Below are positions 8,709-17,784 of a DNA stretch of 64,000 bases, piece after piece; within the stretch, counting starts at the first letter, position 1, and each line of letters starts with the position of its first letter. The notes beneath the pieces are model-generated. The model did no database searches. It saw only the letters and a list, made by a program, of their open reading frames with translations, and was not told where the DNA came from. A program made the position numbers and the translations under genes. The DNA comes from CAZEFK01 sp964511405 (GTDB taxonomy: Bacteria; Pseudomonadota; Alphaproteobacteria; Elsterales; Elsteraceae), in NCBI GenBank assembly GCA_964511405.1, contig CAZEFK010000001.1, forward strand, positions 19,466 to 83,465, written 5' to 3'.

Positions 8709-9997
8709 GCGCCGGCCTGGAGCGTCATCATGCCGGCGATCCACAGCACCGAGTAGCCGTCCGGCCGCAGGAACAACGTTTCGCTCATGTTCTGGATGAA
8801 GTAGACCAGGGTGAAGATCAGGAACCACGCGCCCGCCTCCACGTCGCCGCGGCGCATGCGGCCCACGGCCTGACGGATGCCGCGCAGGGTCATCCAGGTC
8901 ATGGCCAGGACACCGCCGATGCCGAGCTGGAGCGCCGTATCCAGGAAGCCGTTGTGGGCATGCGGCGGTTCCCAGCCCAGGCGCCACCAGATCTCCTGCA
9001 CCCGTGGCAGATCGGCCAGCCAGAACCCGGCGTAGCCGTAGCCGGTCAGCGGCCGCTCCAGGATCTGGTCCCAGACCTCGGCCCACAGCGGCGTCCGGCT
9101 GGTCAGGGTCGGATCCTTGCCGATGGCGCCGAACAGGGTCGCGGTATCGAGCACCGACACCAAGAACAAGCCGGCCACCGCCGCCGTGGCCGCGAGCACG
9201 ATGGTGACAAAGCCGAGCGCGCCGCCGCGCCGTACCAGGCGCACGGCGCAGCCACAGGCGAACGCCAGGCCGCACAGCAGCAGCGCCGTGGTCGAGCGCG
9301 ACAGCGCCGTGGTCACCACGAACACGGCGAACAGCGCGAGTTCCGGCCAGATCCGCCGCCGCGCCGCGATCCGATAGGCGACCGCGGTGACCCCGATCAG
9401 CATCGCCTCACCGACGTCGTTCTTCTGGTTGAAGATGCCGCGGATCGCGTCCTTGTATTCGCCAAAGTCGCGGCCCAGGTTCGGCGACGCGACGCCCAGC
9501 GCGATCGAGCTCACGGCCATCGCGACGGTCGTCCAGATGACGATGGTCAGCAACCGGCGCAGGCCGAACCGCACATGGGCATAATGAACGAACATCAGGC
9601 AGTTCAGCAGCGACACCGACCGGCGCAGCGTGTTCTCCGGGGCCTGCGACCACGTCGCCGACAGCAGGACCAGCGCCAGCAGCAGCCAATAGGGTCCGCG
9701 CATCCGGTAGGCGGCGACCATGCTGCGCCGATGGAGCAGCGTGAGGGCCAGGGTTATGGCCATGACCGCTGCCTGCATCATGGTCGTCGAGGAGTCGAAC
9801 GAGCCGGCCAGGGGCGTGGCCCCGGTGAGAAAGCGGGATGGCGGCATACCGCCGGATTCGAAGACGTCGATCGCGATCCCGGCGAACAGCGGCTCGACCC
9901 AATCGAGCCAATGCCGGCGCGCCGGCGCCGAGGCAACCCGGCGGACCCGCAGAGGCACCCGGGCACGCACATCGGCGCCGCCGACCGTCACGGTCAC
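8597..9997 (-). CDS. O-antigen polymerase/ligase-like membrane protein (Wzy_C/HfsC type)
   Basis: 466-residue inner-membrane protein with about 11-12 hydrophobic segments and the Wzy_C/WaaL signature in the large periplasmic loop near residue 360 (WEPPHAHNGFLD). It probably polymerises repeat units in a Wzx/Wzy pathway. The GTG at 9997 fits better than the GTG two codons upstream because a GGAGG site then sits 5 nt before it; for the upstream GTG the site would touch the start codon. The tail (about 37 residues) overlaps the deacetylase reading frame on the other strand and has a low-complexity, Ala/Arg/Thr-rich character. Confidence 0.88.
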   Translation of the reverse strand: MTVTVGGADVRARVPLRVRRVASAPARRHWLDWVEPLFAGIAIDVFESGGMPPSRFLTGATPLAGSFDSSTTMMQAAVMAITLALTLLHRRSMVAAYRMRGPYWLLLALVLLSATWSQAPENTLRRSVSLLNCLMFVHYAHVRFGLRRLLTIVIWTTVAMAVSSIALGVASPNLGRDFGEYKDAIRGIFNQKNDVGEAMLIGVTAVAYRIAARRRIWPELALFAVFVVTTALSRSTTALLLCGLAFACGCAVRLVRRGGALGFVTIVLAATAAVAGLFLVSVLDTATLFGAIGKDPTLTSRTPLWAEVWDQILERPLTGYGYAGFWLADLPRVQEIWWRLGWEPPHAHNGFLDTALQLGIGGVLAMTWMTLRGIRQAVGRMRRGDVEAGAWFLIFTLVYFIQNMSETLFLRPDGYSVLWIAGMMTLQAGAHGAGGPVAPAIRSSTVAPTVRTRQPAVRAAVRTDSK

Positions 9998-10066
9998 CGG
10001 CACCTCCCGTCCGCGGCGCAGCCCCGAGCCGCCGTCACCATTGCCCGCCTCCTCGCCCCGACGGCG

Positions 10067-10552
10067 ATGCTGCTGTCCATCCTTGCCGCCCAGCCGGCCG
10101 CGGCCCGGTCATTCGACGACCTGCTGGGGGCCGGCTTCGTCGTCGCCAAGGTTACCACGGTGGCAGGCGACTTCACCGGCTGCCGGCCGAATGCGCGCGT
10201 CACCCTGGCCGACGGCCACCGCTTCGCCTGCGGCGAAACCTATCCGCATTACGCGCTGCGGCCCCGGGTGATGGTGCTGCGCAACCTGGCCACCGGTGAT
10301 GTCGCAGTGACGATCGACGGACGGGAATATAGCGGCGGCCTGGAGGAGACCGTGATCACGCCCGCCAGCCGAAAGGTGCAGACCGGCCCCATCCCTGATC
10401 CCCAGACGGTGCTCCTGCCGGTCCCGGAGGCGCCGGGCGCGGTGGCTCCCTTGGTGTCGCAGGAACTGCCGGCAACCCCGGCCATCCCGGTCAGTCCGGC
10501 GACCATTCCGCCCGCGCTGCCGTTGCCGACCGCCGATGGCCGCCGTCACTGA
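10067..10552 (+). CDS. Small exported protein of unknown function
   Basis: About 161 residues. The N-terminus MLLSILAAQPAAARSFDD looks like a short signal peptide with an AxA-type cleavage site; the mature part has two cysteines (TGCRPNA, FACGETY) and a Pro/Val-rich tail. No family recognised. The start is uncertain: ATG 10067 lacks a ribosome site and leaves no positive n-region, while an in-frame ATT at 10040 would add one. It diverges from the polymerase gene and ends a few bases inside the convergent 10546-10878 gene. Probably periplasmic and linked to the polysaccharide locus. Confidence 0.6.
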   Translation: MLLSILAAQPAAARSFDDLLGAGFVVAKVTTVAGDFTGCRPNARVTLADGHRFACGETYPHYALRPRVMVLRNLATGDVAVTIDGREYSGGLEETVITPASRKVQTGPIPDPQTVLLPVPEAPGAVAPLVSQELPATPAIPVSPATIPPALPLPTADGRRH

Positions 10553-10878
10553 CAGGTCAGTTGCAAGATGAAGGGCTTGGTCTCCGTCACGGTGCGCTGC
10601 CCGGTGCCGGCGCCGCAGGTGAATTCGACGATCAGGCTCATGACCAAGCCGGGCGGCGGACGGCCGACGCACAGCTGATCGCGCACCGGAATGCGGCAGG
10701 TCATCCGGCCATTGCACAGGGCGCGCACGCTGCCCGAGGCTGGACATTGGTTCGCCCGGCTGGCCTGCGGCCCGTAAGCTGCCCGCAGAACCTGGATCGC
10801 CTTGGCCTGGATGTCCTGGGCGCGCGCCTCGCCGGCGGCGACCAGCGCCAGCATCAGCGCCAGCCACCGCACCATCAC
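10546..10878 (-). CDS. Small secreted cysteine-containing protein, unknown
   Basis: 110-residue protein with a clear Sec signal (WLALMLALVAAGEARAQ, cleavage after about residue 20). The mature part has six cysteines (NQCPAS, ALCNG, TCRIP, QLCVG, FTCGAG, LTCQ), which suggests up to three disulfides in the periplasm. I recognise no family. The GGDEF-like gene on the same strand ends at 10883, 4 nt before this start, so the two are probably co-transcribed. The 3' ends of this gene and the 10067-10552 gene overlap by 7 bp. Confidence 0.65.
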   Translation of the reverse strand: MMVRWLALMLALVAAGEARAQDIQAKAIQVLRAAYGPQASRANQCPASGSVRALCNGRMTCRIPVRDQLCVGRPPPGLVMSLIVEFTCGAGTGQRTVTETKPFILQLTCQ

Positions 10879-10882
10879 GGCA

Positions 10883-11521
10883 TCAGTGGTCGGTGGTGCG
10901 CAGCACCGCCATGGCCGCTTGGTCGACCATGGTCAGGAACGAGGCGCTGGCATCGAGCACCTGCACGTTCCAGGTGAAGCTCACCGGAATCTGGTGATTG
11001 ACATAGACCACCGGCGAGTCGCGCAGATCGCGGGCCAGGTCCTCGGCCTTGCGCTCGGTCGCGGCCCGGTCGGAATGCATCAGCACCGCACCGAACTCGT
11101 CGGCGCTGACGCGGCCCACGAGGTCGCTGCCGCGCACCCGCGCCTGCAGCCGCTGTCCCATCTCCAGGAGCACGGCGTCACCGCCGCGCGCGCCGAAGTG
11201 CGACCCGATGTCCAAGAAATTGTCGATCTTCAGGAACAGCAGGGTCAGCGGGATCTGATGGCGGCGGCCGAGCAGGTAGGCGCGCTGGCCCTCGCGCATG
11301 AAGGCGCGACTGTTGAGCACCAGCGCCACCGGATCCTCGTCGATGACCCGCATGAGCTGATCGAGCCGGCGCTGGTTCTGCGACAGCTCCTTGGTCAGGT
11401 CGGCGATTTGCGCGGCCATGTCGCGCACGGCGCCCGCCGCCTCGACCGGCAGCGCCGCGAGGTCGATCTTGTCGGTCAGCGCCGCCAGCATCCCCGCGCC
11501 CATGTAGTCCTGCTCCGCCAT
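10883..11521 (-). CDS. Degenerate GGDEF-domain protein
   Basis: 212-residue soluble protein. Residues 1-60 form a helical lead with heptad-like spacing (AVRDMAAQIADLTKELSQNQ); residues about 65-205 fit a GGDEF fold (LTLLFLKIDNFLDIGSHFG, GGDAVLLEMGQRL). The signature loop reads SADEF at 139-143 instead of GGDEF, so diguanylate cyclase activity is doubtful; a c-di-GMP or GTP sensing role is possible. The start at 11521 (MAEQDY) is chosen over 11539 by context only. Its place inside the polysaccharide locus suggests a regulatory link to polymer production. Confidence 0.8.
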   Translation of the reverse strand: MAEQDYMGAGMLAALTDKIDLAALPVEAAGAVRDMAAQIADLTKELSQNQRRLDQLMRVIDEDPVALVLNSRAFMREGQRAYLLGRRHQIPLTLLFLKIDNFLDIGSHFGARGGDAVLLEMGQRLQARVRGSDLVGRVSADEFGAVLMHSDRAATERKAEDLARDLRDSPVVYVNHQIPVSFTWNVQVLDASASFLTMVDQAAMAVLRTTDH

Positions 11522-11637
11522 CGTCGCGCCCCAATCCATCCCACGCCGTTCAGGTCAACCCTCGTAACGGAACCGTATCGAAACATACGGGAATGCTGTC
11601 GCTTTTATCTACCTCGTCCACGCGGATCTGCTTAGTC

Positions 11638-13083
11638 TCAGAATGCGTTCTTCATAGTCAAAACCTGGGCCACCGTCATTAGCAATATTCGCATATCGAA
11701 CAGAACGGACCAATTGTCTATATAATATAGGTCAAACTCAACGCGTTTTGCCAGCTTGTCCCGGGTGTCGGTCGCCCCCCGATAGCCGTTGACCTGGGCC
11801 CATCCGGTGATGCCCGGCTTGACCCGATGCCGGTGCGCATAGTCCTCGACGATCTCGTGGCCCAGCAGATTGCCCGTCCGCATCGACACCGGATGCGGCC
11901 GCGGGCCGACCAGCGACATGTCGCCACGCACGACGTTGAACAGCTGCGGCAGCTCGTCCAGGCTGGTCTTGCGCAGGATGCCGCCGATCCGGGTGATCCG
12001 GCTGTCACCGCGCCGGGTCTGGACGGCGCCGCCGGCGTCGCCGGCCTCGAAGCGCATGGTGCGGAACTTGAAGACATCGATCTCGGTGTTGTTGAAGCCC
12101 AGTCGCTTCTGTCGGAACAGCACCGGGCCCGGGCTATCGAGCGCCACCGCGGCCGCCACCGCAGCCATGACCGGCAGCAGCGCCAGCAACAGGATGCTGC
12201 CGATCACCTTGTCCTCCACGGTCTTGATCACCCGCCGCCATTGACCGAGCGGCCGGTCGGCCACGCGCATCAGCGGCAGCGCCCCGATATAGCCGAGCGG
12301 CCGCCGCAGCAGGTGGAACCCGATCAGATCGGGGCACAGGGTGATGTCCACGGCCAGGGCCTTGAGCACCCGGAACACCTCGATCAGCCGTCGTTCGGCC
12401 GACCAGGGCAGCGTGACGATGACCCGGTCGATGCGGCGGGTCTTGCCCAGCTCCACCAGGTCCGCGATGGTGCCCATCGGCATCGTCGCGCCCGGATCCA
12501 GGCGGGTCAGGCGGTCGTCGAACACCCCGATGACTTCCACGGTCACGTCGTCCGAGGCCTGCAGGAAGACGGCCAGGCGGTCGGCGAGCTTGCCCGCCCC
12601 CACGATCGCAATCGATTCGGTCAGGGCCCCGGACGCCGACAGCCGGCGGACATGGTGGACCAGGGCCAGCCGGCCGGCCAGCAGGAGCCCCAAGGTCAGG
12701 GCGAACCACAGCGCCCCCCAGATCCGCGACACCGCATCCAGCGATTTGGTCGCGAACCCGACCACCAGCAACGATCCAGCCAGCATCATCGTGCAGAGGG
12801 CGGTGGTCCGCACCGCCTGATCGGCCGACATCACGGTGGCCGACCGGTATTCGCCGAACCGCTCGAACAGCAGCGGCGTCAGCAGGGTCCCGATGACCAC
12901 CGCGCGGCCGTACTCGGCCCAGAAATCCGGCGCGAAGCTCATCGGATACAGGACATAGGCCAAATAGCCCGCGACGGCGACCACCATCAGGTCGAACAAG
13001 CGGGTGGCATCGGTCGTGAACGGAATGAAGTCGATGCCGAGGAGGGTCGGCCGTTCGGCGGAGGTGGTGGACTCGGCGATCAT
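11638..13083 (-). CDS. Undecaprenyl-phosphate sugar phosphotransferase (initiating glycosyltransferase)
   Basis: 481-residue polyisoprenyl-phosphate hexose-1-phosphate transferase of the WcaJ/PssY/HfsE type. It starts repeat-unit synthesis by moving a sugar-1-phosphate onto undecaprenyl phosphate. Four N-terminal membrane helices (residues about 25-150) are followed by a CoA-binding-like domain (IAIVGAGKLADRLAVF) and, after a fifth hydrophobic segment near 290-315, the catalytic domain with VFKFRTMR, DELPQLFNVVRGDMSLVGPRP and KPGITGWAQVNGYRG. All catalytic landmarks are present. Confidence 0.95.
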   Translation of the reverse strand: MIAESTTSAERPTLLGIDFIPFTTDATRLFDLMVVAVAGYLAYVLYPMSFAPDFWAEYGRAVVIGTLLTPLLFERFGEYRSATVMSADQAVRTTALCTMMLAGSLLVVGFATKSLDAVSRIWGALWFALTLGLLLAGRLALVHHVRRLSASGALTESIAIVGAGKLADRLAVFLQASDDVTVEVIGVFDDRLTRLDPGATMPMGTIADLVELGKTRRIDRVIVTLPWSAERRLIEVFRVLKALAVDITLCPDLIGFHLLRRPLGYIGALPLMRVADRPLGQWRRVIKTVEDKVIGSILLLALLPVMAAVAAAVALDSPGPVLFRQKRLGFNNTEIDVFKFRTMRFEAGDAGGAVQTRRGDSRITRIGGILRKTSLDELPQLFNVVRGDMSLVGPRPHPVSMRTGNLLGHEIVEDYAHRHRVKPGITGWAQVNGYRGATDTRDKLAKRVEFDLYYIDNWSVLFDMRILLMTVAQVLTMKNAF

Positions 13084-13228
13084 GGGGGTGGGGTGGACCG
13101 ATCTCGTTGGGCAGCCCGGCAGCCGCCTTCCCCCGCTTCCGTCGCACGCCGGCCTAAAGTTTGGGTAAAGGCCGCAGCCGTGCCGCGTGATGGTCGCAGC
13201 CTGCCGAATGATATAGATATTATACGGC

Positions 13229-13253
13229 CACGCCGCCGCGATCCAGCGGCGTG
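13229..13253 (-). terminator. Hairpin downstream of the Wza-like gene
   Basis: A perfect 8-bp stem, CACGCCGC at 13229-13236 with GCGGCGTG at 13246-13253, and a 9-nt loop, lies 5 nt past the stop of the leftward Wza-like gene. The following leftward sequence is AT-rich and includes TATAAT (13224-13219 on the minus strand), which could be the -10 box of the next gene. The U-tract is weak, so terminator strength is uncertain. Confidence 0.5.
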
Positions 13254-13257
13254 ACGG

Positions 13258-14088
13258 TTACGGAGCCGGCGCTGGGGCCGGGGTCGCGGTCGTCGTCGTC
13301 CCGCCCGTGGTGGTGTTGACCGTGGTGCTCGACGACGATCCGGTCTGGTAACTGACGCTGGCGCTGCCCGGAACCGGCAGCGCCTGGCGGATATATTGGT
13401 CGACCCAGGCGTCGAGCGCCGCGACATGCGAGCGTGGCACGACCACGATGTCGAGCGGATGCAAGGGCACGTCCTGGCTGAGATCGCGGCCGTGCATGGC
13501 CTTGTCCAGATCCAGCGCGAACGCCATCCGGCGACCGCCCGGCCCGCCGCGGATGACCACGATCTCATTGCCGCGCGCCGTCGGCAGCAGCCCGCCGGCG
13601 GCGACCACCGCCTGCAGCACGCTATGGACGCCCTGCAGCTCCAGATAGCCGGGCCGCGCCACTTCGCCGCCCACGAACACGCGTTGGGATGGGGCCGTGC
13701 GCAGCAGCACCGAAAAGTTGGGATTGGCCAGCTTGCCCTCGGGGCCGATGTACAAGCCCATCAGCTCCTCGGTCAGCTCGTCGGTCGAGAGCCCGGCGGC
13801 ATGCACCTGATCCGGCAGGCCGGGCACGTTGATCATGCCGTCGGGCTGGACCAGGGCCAGCGTGCTGAGGTCGGTGTGGACGAGATGCCGGATCTCGAGC
13901 TGGTCGCCCGGCTGCAGGCGATAGGGCTCGGACGCGGCCGCGCGGTCCGCCGCCAGCACCTCGGCGAGCGGGGTCGGCGTGGTCAACGCCGGCGCACAGC
14001 TGCCGAGCATCGCCGCAACGACCAGCACGGCCAGCCGGTACGCGATCCGTATCGTCCTGTCGCAGGGCATGGAAACGGATTGACGCAT
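13258..14088 (-). CDS. Polysaccharide export outer-membrane lipoprotein (Wza/HfsD/ExoF family)
   Basis: 276-residue export protein that forms or contributes to the outer-membrane channel for polymer. The N-terminus carries a signal with the lipobox LGSC near residue 31. The Poly_export domain follows (YRLQPGDQLEIRHLVHTD) and then an SLBB-type domain (RVFVGGEVARPGYLELQG). The tail is a Ser/Thr/Ala/Pro-rich low-complexity stretch of about 35 residues. Starts at 14088 or 14070 are both possible; neither has a strong ribosome site. It is divergent from the Wzc-like gene, with 66 bp between starts. Confidence 0.93.
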   Translation of the reverse strand: MRQSVSMPCDRTIRIAYRLAVLVVAAMLGSCAPALTTPTPLAEVLAADRAAASEPYRLQPGDQLEIRHLVHTDLSTLALVQPDGMINVPGLPDQVHAAGLSTDELTEELMGLYIGPEGKLANPNFSVLLRTAPSQRVFVGGEVARPGYLELQGVHSVLQAVVAAGGLLPTARGNEIVVIRGGPGGRRMAFALDLDKAMHGRDLSQDVPLHPLDIVVVPRSHVAALDAWVDQYIRQALPVPGSASVSYQTGSSSSTTVNTTTGGTTTTATPAPAPAP

Positions 14089-14154
14089 CTTGATCGATAC
14101 CCGATGGTGACTGCGGCAGCATTTGAAATCAAACGATAAATTCCGGAGTCGGCA

Positions 14155-15627
14155 ATGACGGTCGCCGCCGAAGCCAGCCCGATGATCTCGCTGCGCGAGA
14201 TCTTAAGTATTGGTTTCCGCGATAAGTGGAAAATCGTTGTGGCGGCGCTGCTGCCGCCGGTGCTGGCGGTGGCGTGGGCCTTCATGCAGACGCCCATCTA
14301 CGAGGCCTCGTCGAGCCTGCTGATCAAATCCGGGCGCGAATATCAGGCCCGCGACGATTCCGGCCAGGCCACCCAGGCCGCGCCGTCCTCGACCAAGCTC
14401 GAAGCCATCAACTCCGAAATCGAGATCATGACCAACCGGGCTGCGGTCGAGGCCGTGATCAACAAGGTCGGACTGGACACGATCTACCCGCATCGCGGCA
14501 TGGGTGCGGCGATGTCGCTCGACGCCGCCGTTCAGGCCTTCTGGCACGCGCTGGCGGTCGTCGTGGTCAAGCAGTCCGACGTGATCAACGTCAGCTTCGA
14601 CCATCGCAGTCCGGCGACCGCGACCAAGGTCGTCGAGGCGGTGCTCGAGGTCTACAAGGCCAAGCACGCCGACGCCTTCGCCGAGTCCCGGTCGCAGTTC
14701 TTCAGGGACCAGATCGACCGCGACACCCAGGATCTGCAATCGCTCGAGGCACGGCGCGAGAAAATCCGCATCGCCAACCGCATCTTCAATGTCGAGCAGC
14801 AGCGCGCGGCCCTGTTCACCCAAGAGGCCCAGGCCCAGCGCGACCTGCAGGACGCCCAGGCGCGCAAGGACGAGCTGCAGAAGCGGGTGGCCTTCCTGAC
14901 CACCGCGCGCGCCAAGGTGCCGACCCAGGATGTCGAGACCGAGACCGACAAGAACGATGGTATCGCCGCGATCCAAAGCCAGCTCCTGGACCTGAAGCGG
15001 GCCGAGAGTCAGCTCCTCACGCTCTATCAGCCGGATCACCCGCAGGTGGTGGAGACCCGCCGCCAGGTCGGCATGGTCCAGCAGCGCCTGGCTCAAGCCT
15101 CGCAGCCCTTCGAGCGCCGCCGCACCGCGCCCAACGCCCTGGCCACGCAGATCGACCAGGAGCTGATCATGGATCAGGCCGAGCTGGTGCCCCTGGACGA
15201 CAAGATCGCCGGCTACCAAAAGGTCATCGCCGGCGTCGCCCAGGAGCTGAAGCGGCTGGAATCGGCCAATACGCAGCTCACGAGCATCAACCGACGGATC
15301 GACGCGCTCGAAACCAACCTCAAGCAGGAGCGCGACAAGTTCGAGACGGCACGGGTGCAGGAAGACCTGGACCGCGAGAAGGTGGTCAGCGTCAGCGTGA
15401 TCCAGCCGCCGGTCGCGAGCTCGTTGCCGGTCAAGCCGCGAAAGGGGGTCTACGCCGCCGGCGGCGTGGTCGGCGGGCTGCTGGCCGCTGCCTTCACGCT
15501 GATCGTGCTGGTCGTGTCGCGCAATACGTTGATCTCCGCCGAGAGCGTCGAACGGATCCTGGTGCTGCCGGTGCTGGCCACCGTGCCCGAGGTGAGCGCG
15601 ACCGTGCCCGAGCGCAAGGCCGCGTGA
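14155..15627 (+). CDS. Wzc/GumC/HfsA-type chain-length and export protein
   Basis: 490-residue polysaccharide co-polymerase. Two membrane helices flank a periplasmic coiled-coil region: helix 1 at about residues 23-45 (IVVAALLPPVLAVAWAF), helix 2 at about 440-465. A PQVVETRRQVGMVQQRL segment and a predicted coiled coil lie around 175-400, and the Pro-rich motif SSLPVKPRKG precedes helix 2. It lacks a fused kinase domain, so a separate kinase-like partner is expected; the gene at 17781 fits. CGGAG lies 8 nt before the start. It opens the rightward operon running to 18563. Confidence 0.94.
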   Translation: MTVAAEASPMISLREILSIGFRDKWKIVVAALLPPVLAVAWAFMQTPIYEASSSLLIKSGREYQARDDSGQATQAAPSSTKLEAINSEIEIMTNRAAVEAVINKVGLDTIYPHRGMGAAMSLDAAVQAFWHALAVVVVKQSDVINVSFDHRSPATATKVVEAVLEVYKAKHADAFAESRSQFFRDQIDRDTQDLQSLEARREKIRIANRIFNVEQQRAALFTQEAQAQRDLQDAQARKDELQKRVAFLTTARAKVPTQDVETETDKNDGIAAIQSQLLDLKRAESQLLTLYQPDHPQVVETRRQVGMVQQRLAQASQPFERRRTAPNALATQIDQELIMDQAELVPLDDKIAGYQKVIAGVAQELKRLESANTQLTSINRRIDALETNLKQERDKFETARVQEDLDREKVVSVSVIQPPVASSLPVKPRKGVYAAGGVVGGLLAAAFTLIVLVVSRNTLISAESVERILVLPVLATVPEVSATVPERKAA

Positions 15628-15649
15628 CCGCCGGCGCCCCGCACTGCCG

Positions 15650-16603
15650 ATGACCGAAACAGTTGCCGTGTCGCCCGTTGCGGTGTCGGTCGTGATCCCG
15701 ACCTACAACCGTCCCGACCTCCTGGCTGCTGCGGTCGCCTCGGTGCGCGCCCAGTTGCTGCCCGGCGTCGGGTTCGAGATCGTGGTCGTCGACAATTCGC
15801 GGGACGCCAATGCCGCCGCGGTGGTGGCTGCCTTGGGCCAGGGACCGGGCCCGGCGGTGCGCTACCACGCCGAACCGCGGCCGAACATCGCGCGGGCGCG
15901 CAACGCCGGAATCCGCGCGGCCGCGGGCCGCTACGTCGCCTTCCTGGACGACGACGAGGTCGCCGAGCCGGGCTGGCTGGCAGCCCTGGTCGCCACGCTG
16001 GAGGCGAGCGGCGCCGACGCCGTGTTCGGCCGCGTGGTCGCCGACTTCCCGGCCGGGGCGCCGGACTGGGATCCGGACGGCCGCCGCTTCACCCGGTCCC
16101 TCGACCGCGCGTCGGGCACGCCGCTGACCACCCGGCACGACACCGCGCTGAGCGGGCGCTGGCTGGGCACCGGCAACAGCGTGATGCGGGTCGCCACCTG
16201 CTTCGAGGACCCGGAGCCGTTCGATCCCCGGTTCGGCGGCAGCGGCGGCGAGGATTTCGACCTGCTGACCCGGCTGGAGCGGCGTGGCCGACGCTTCGCG
16301 TGGTGCCGCGAAGCGGTCGTGCGCGAGCTGTGTCCCGCCGACCGGACCACCCTCGCCTACATGACCTACCGCAGCTTCCGCAGCGGCCAGACCTATGCCG
16401 CGGTCAATCTCAAGAACGCCGACCGCCCGGCGGCGGCGGCCCTCGACCTGCTGGGCCGGGCGCTGGCGCAGATCGCGACCCTGGCGCCGACCCTGGCGGT
16501 GACGAGCCTGCTGCGGCTACCCTCCCGTCACCGGGCGCGGCTGCGACTTGCTGCCGCATCTGGCCGATTCTGCTGGTGGCGTTTACCCCGCGCTTACAGT
16601 TGA
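15650..16603 (+). CDS. Glycosyltransferase family 2 (HfsG-like)
   Basis: 317-residue GT-A enzyme with VSVVIPTYNRPD at residues about 13-24, the metal-binding AFLDDDE near 100-106 and the acceptor/catalytic segment GGSGGEDFDLL near 200-210. Hydrophobic residues around 265-290 suggest peripheral membrane contact. It sits 22 nt after the Wzc-like gene and 38 nt before the ATPase gene. The sugar is unknown. Confidence 0.9.
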   Translation: MTETVAVSPVAVSVVIPTYNRPDLLAAAVASVRAQLLPGVGFEIVVVDNSRDANAAAVVAALGQGPGPAVRYHAEPRPNIARARNAGIRAAAGRYVAFLDDDEVAEPGWLAALVATLEASGADAVFGRVVADFPAGAPDWDPDGRRFTRSLDRASGTPLTTRHDTALSGRWLGTGNSVMRVATCFEDPEPFDPRFGGSGGEDFDLLTRLERRGRRFAWCREAVVRELCPADRTTLAYMTYRSFRSGQTYAAVNLKNADRPAAAALDLLGRALAQIATLAPTLAVTSLLRLPSRHRARLRLAAASGRFCWWRLPRAYS

Positions 16604-16641
16604 TAGGCTGATGTACCCCGGGGGCCGCCGCCAGGGATGAC

Positions 16642-17784
16642 ATGTACGCCGCGTTCTTCGGACTTGAGCGCCTACCGTTCGACGGCTCGCCCGATCCGTT
16701 CTTCCTGTTCGCCAGCCCTGCGCACAAGGAAGCGATGGCCGCGATCGCGTGCGGCCTGGAGATGGGCAAGGGCCTGACCCTGATCACCGGGGAAGTCGGG
16801 CTGGGCAAGACGACGCTGCTGCGCGCCTACCTGGCCGAAGTCGACCGGGCGCGGTTCGATGTCCTGTATCTGTTCCATCCGCGCATCACGTTCGACGAGC
16901 TCCTGGAGCTGATCGCCGCCGAGATCGGCGCGCCGCCGGCAACCAGCGAATATTCCCGCCTGGGCCGGGTCCAGCAGCATCTGGTCGAGCGTTATGTGGC
17001 GGCCCGGCGCCGCCTGGTGGTCGTCGTCGATGAAGCGCAGCGGCTGTCTCGCGATACCCTGGAAGGCCTGCGGCTGCTGTCGAACCTGGAAAGCAACGAC
17101 GAAAAGCTGATCCAGATCGTGCTGGTCGGGCAGCCCGAGATCGAGGCCATCCTGGCCGAACCGGGCATGCGACAGCTCAACCAGCGCATTGCCTTGCGCG
17201 CCCGGCTCGCCCCGCTGAGCCGCGGTGAAGCCGCCGCCTACATCCGCCACCGGCTGACCCGCGCCGGCGCCGGCGATCCCGACCGGGTGCTGGCGCCGGC
17301 CGCGCAGCGCGTTTTGGTCGACCATGCCGGCGGCGTGCCGCGCGTCATCAACATCATCGCCGACAATGCCCTGCTCAATGCCTATGGCACCGACCAGCGG
17401 CCGGTTTCGGCCCCGCTGATGCGCGCCGTCATCGCCGAGCAGGTCGGCCTGGGCGCCCCGAGGCACCGCCGGCTCCCGCCGCGCCTGCGCCCGAGCTGGC
17501 GCGCGGCCGCCGGGCTTGCCGCGGCAACCGGGTTGGCGGCCGGGGTGATCGTCGTCGCGCCATCGCTGCCTGGCGCCATCGAGGCGCGCGTCTCCGCCGT
17601 GCTGGGCGAGGCCTGGCAGGCGCGCCCGACGGTGGCCTGGGCCGATCTCGAGCCTGGCTCGGGGCATGGCTCGGCCGCGCGTCCTCAGGCACCGACCCTG
17701 GTCGTGACGCTGCCGCGCCGTCCGGCGAGCCTGCAAGCGGCCTCCGGCCAATCGGCCACGGCTGACATGTCGGCGATCCCGTGA
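16642..17784 (+). CDS. ExeA-like AAA+ ATPase with C-terminal membrane segment
   Basis: 380-residue ATPase of the type found in type II secretion (ExeA) and in polysaccharide loci. Walker A is GEVGLGKTT at 50-58 and Walker B is LVVVVDEAQ near 122-130; an arginine-rich sensor region follows (QLNQRIALRARL). A single hydrophobic helix near residues 288-312 (GLAAATGLAAGVIVVAP) precedes a short Pro/Ala-rich periplasmic tail. Such ATPases often accompany exosortase/EPS loci, but no exosortase gene is visible here. It overlaps the kinase-like gene by 4 bp. It may energise assembly of the envelope-spanning export complex; that is inferred. Confidence 0.85.
   Translation: MYAAFFGLERLPFDGSPDPFFLFASPAHKEAMAAIACGLEMGKGLTLITGEVGLGKTTLLRAYLAEVDRARFDVLYLFHPRITFDELLELIAAEIGAPPATSEYSRLGRVQQHLVERYVAARRRLVVVVDEAQRLSRDTLEGLRLLSNLESNDEKLIQIVLVGQPEIEAILAEPGMRQLNQRIALRARLAPLSRGEAAAYIRHRLTRAGAGDPDRVLAPAAQRVLVDHAGGVPRVINIIADNALLNAYGTDQRPVSAPLMRAVIAEQVGLGAPRHRRLPPRLRPSWRAAAGLAAATGLAAGVIVVAPSLPGAIEARVSAVLGEAWQARPTVAWADLEPGSGHGSAARPQAPTLVVTLPRRPASLQAASGQSATADMSAIP

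Noticed and set aside
8705..10066. Upstream part of the frame containing the small exported protein
   Set aside because: Antisense of the O-antigen polymerase; only the part from about 10067 looks like protein.
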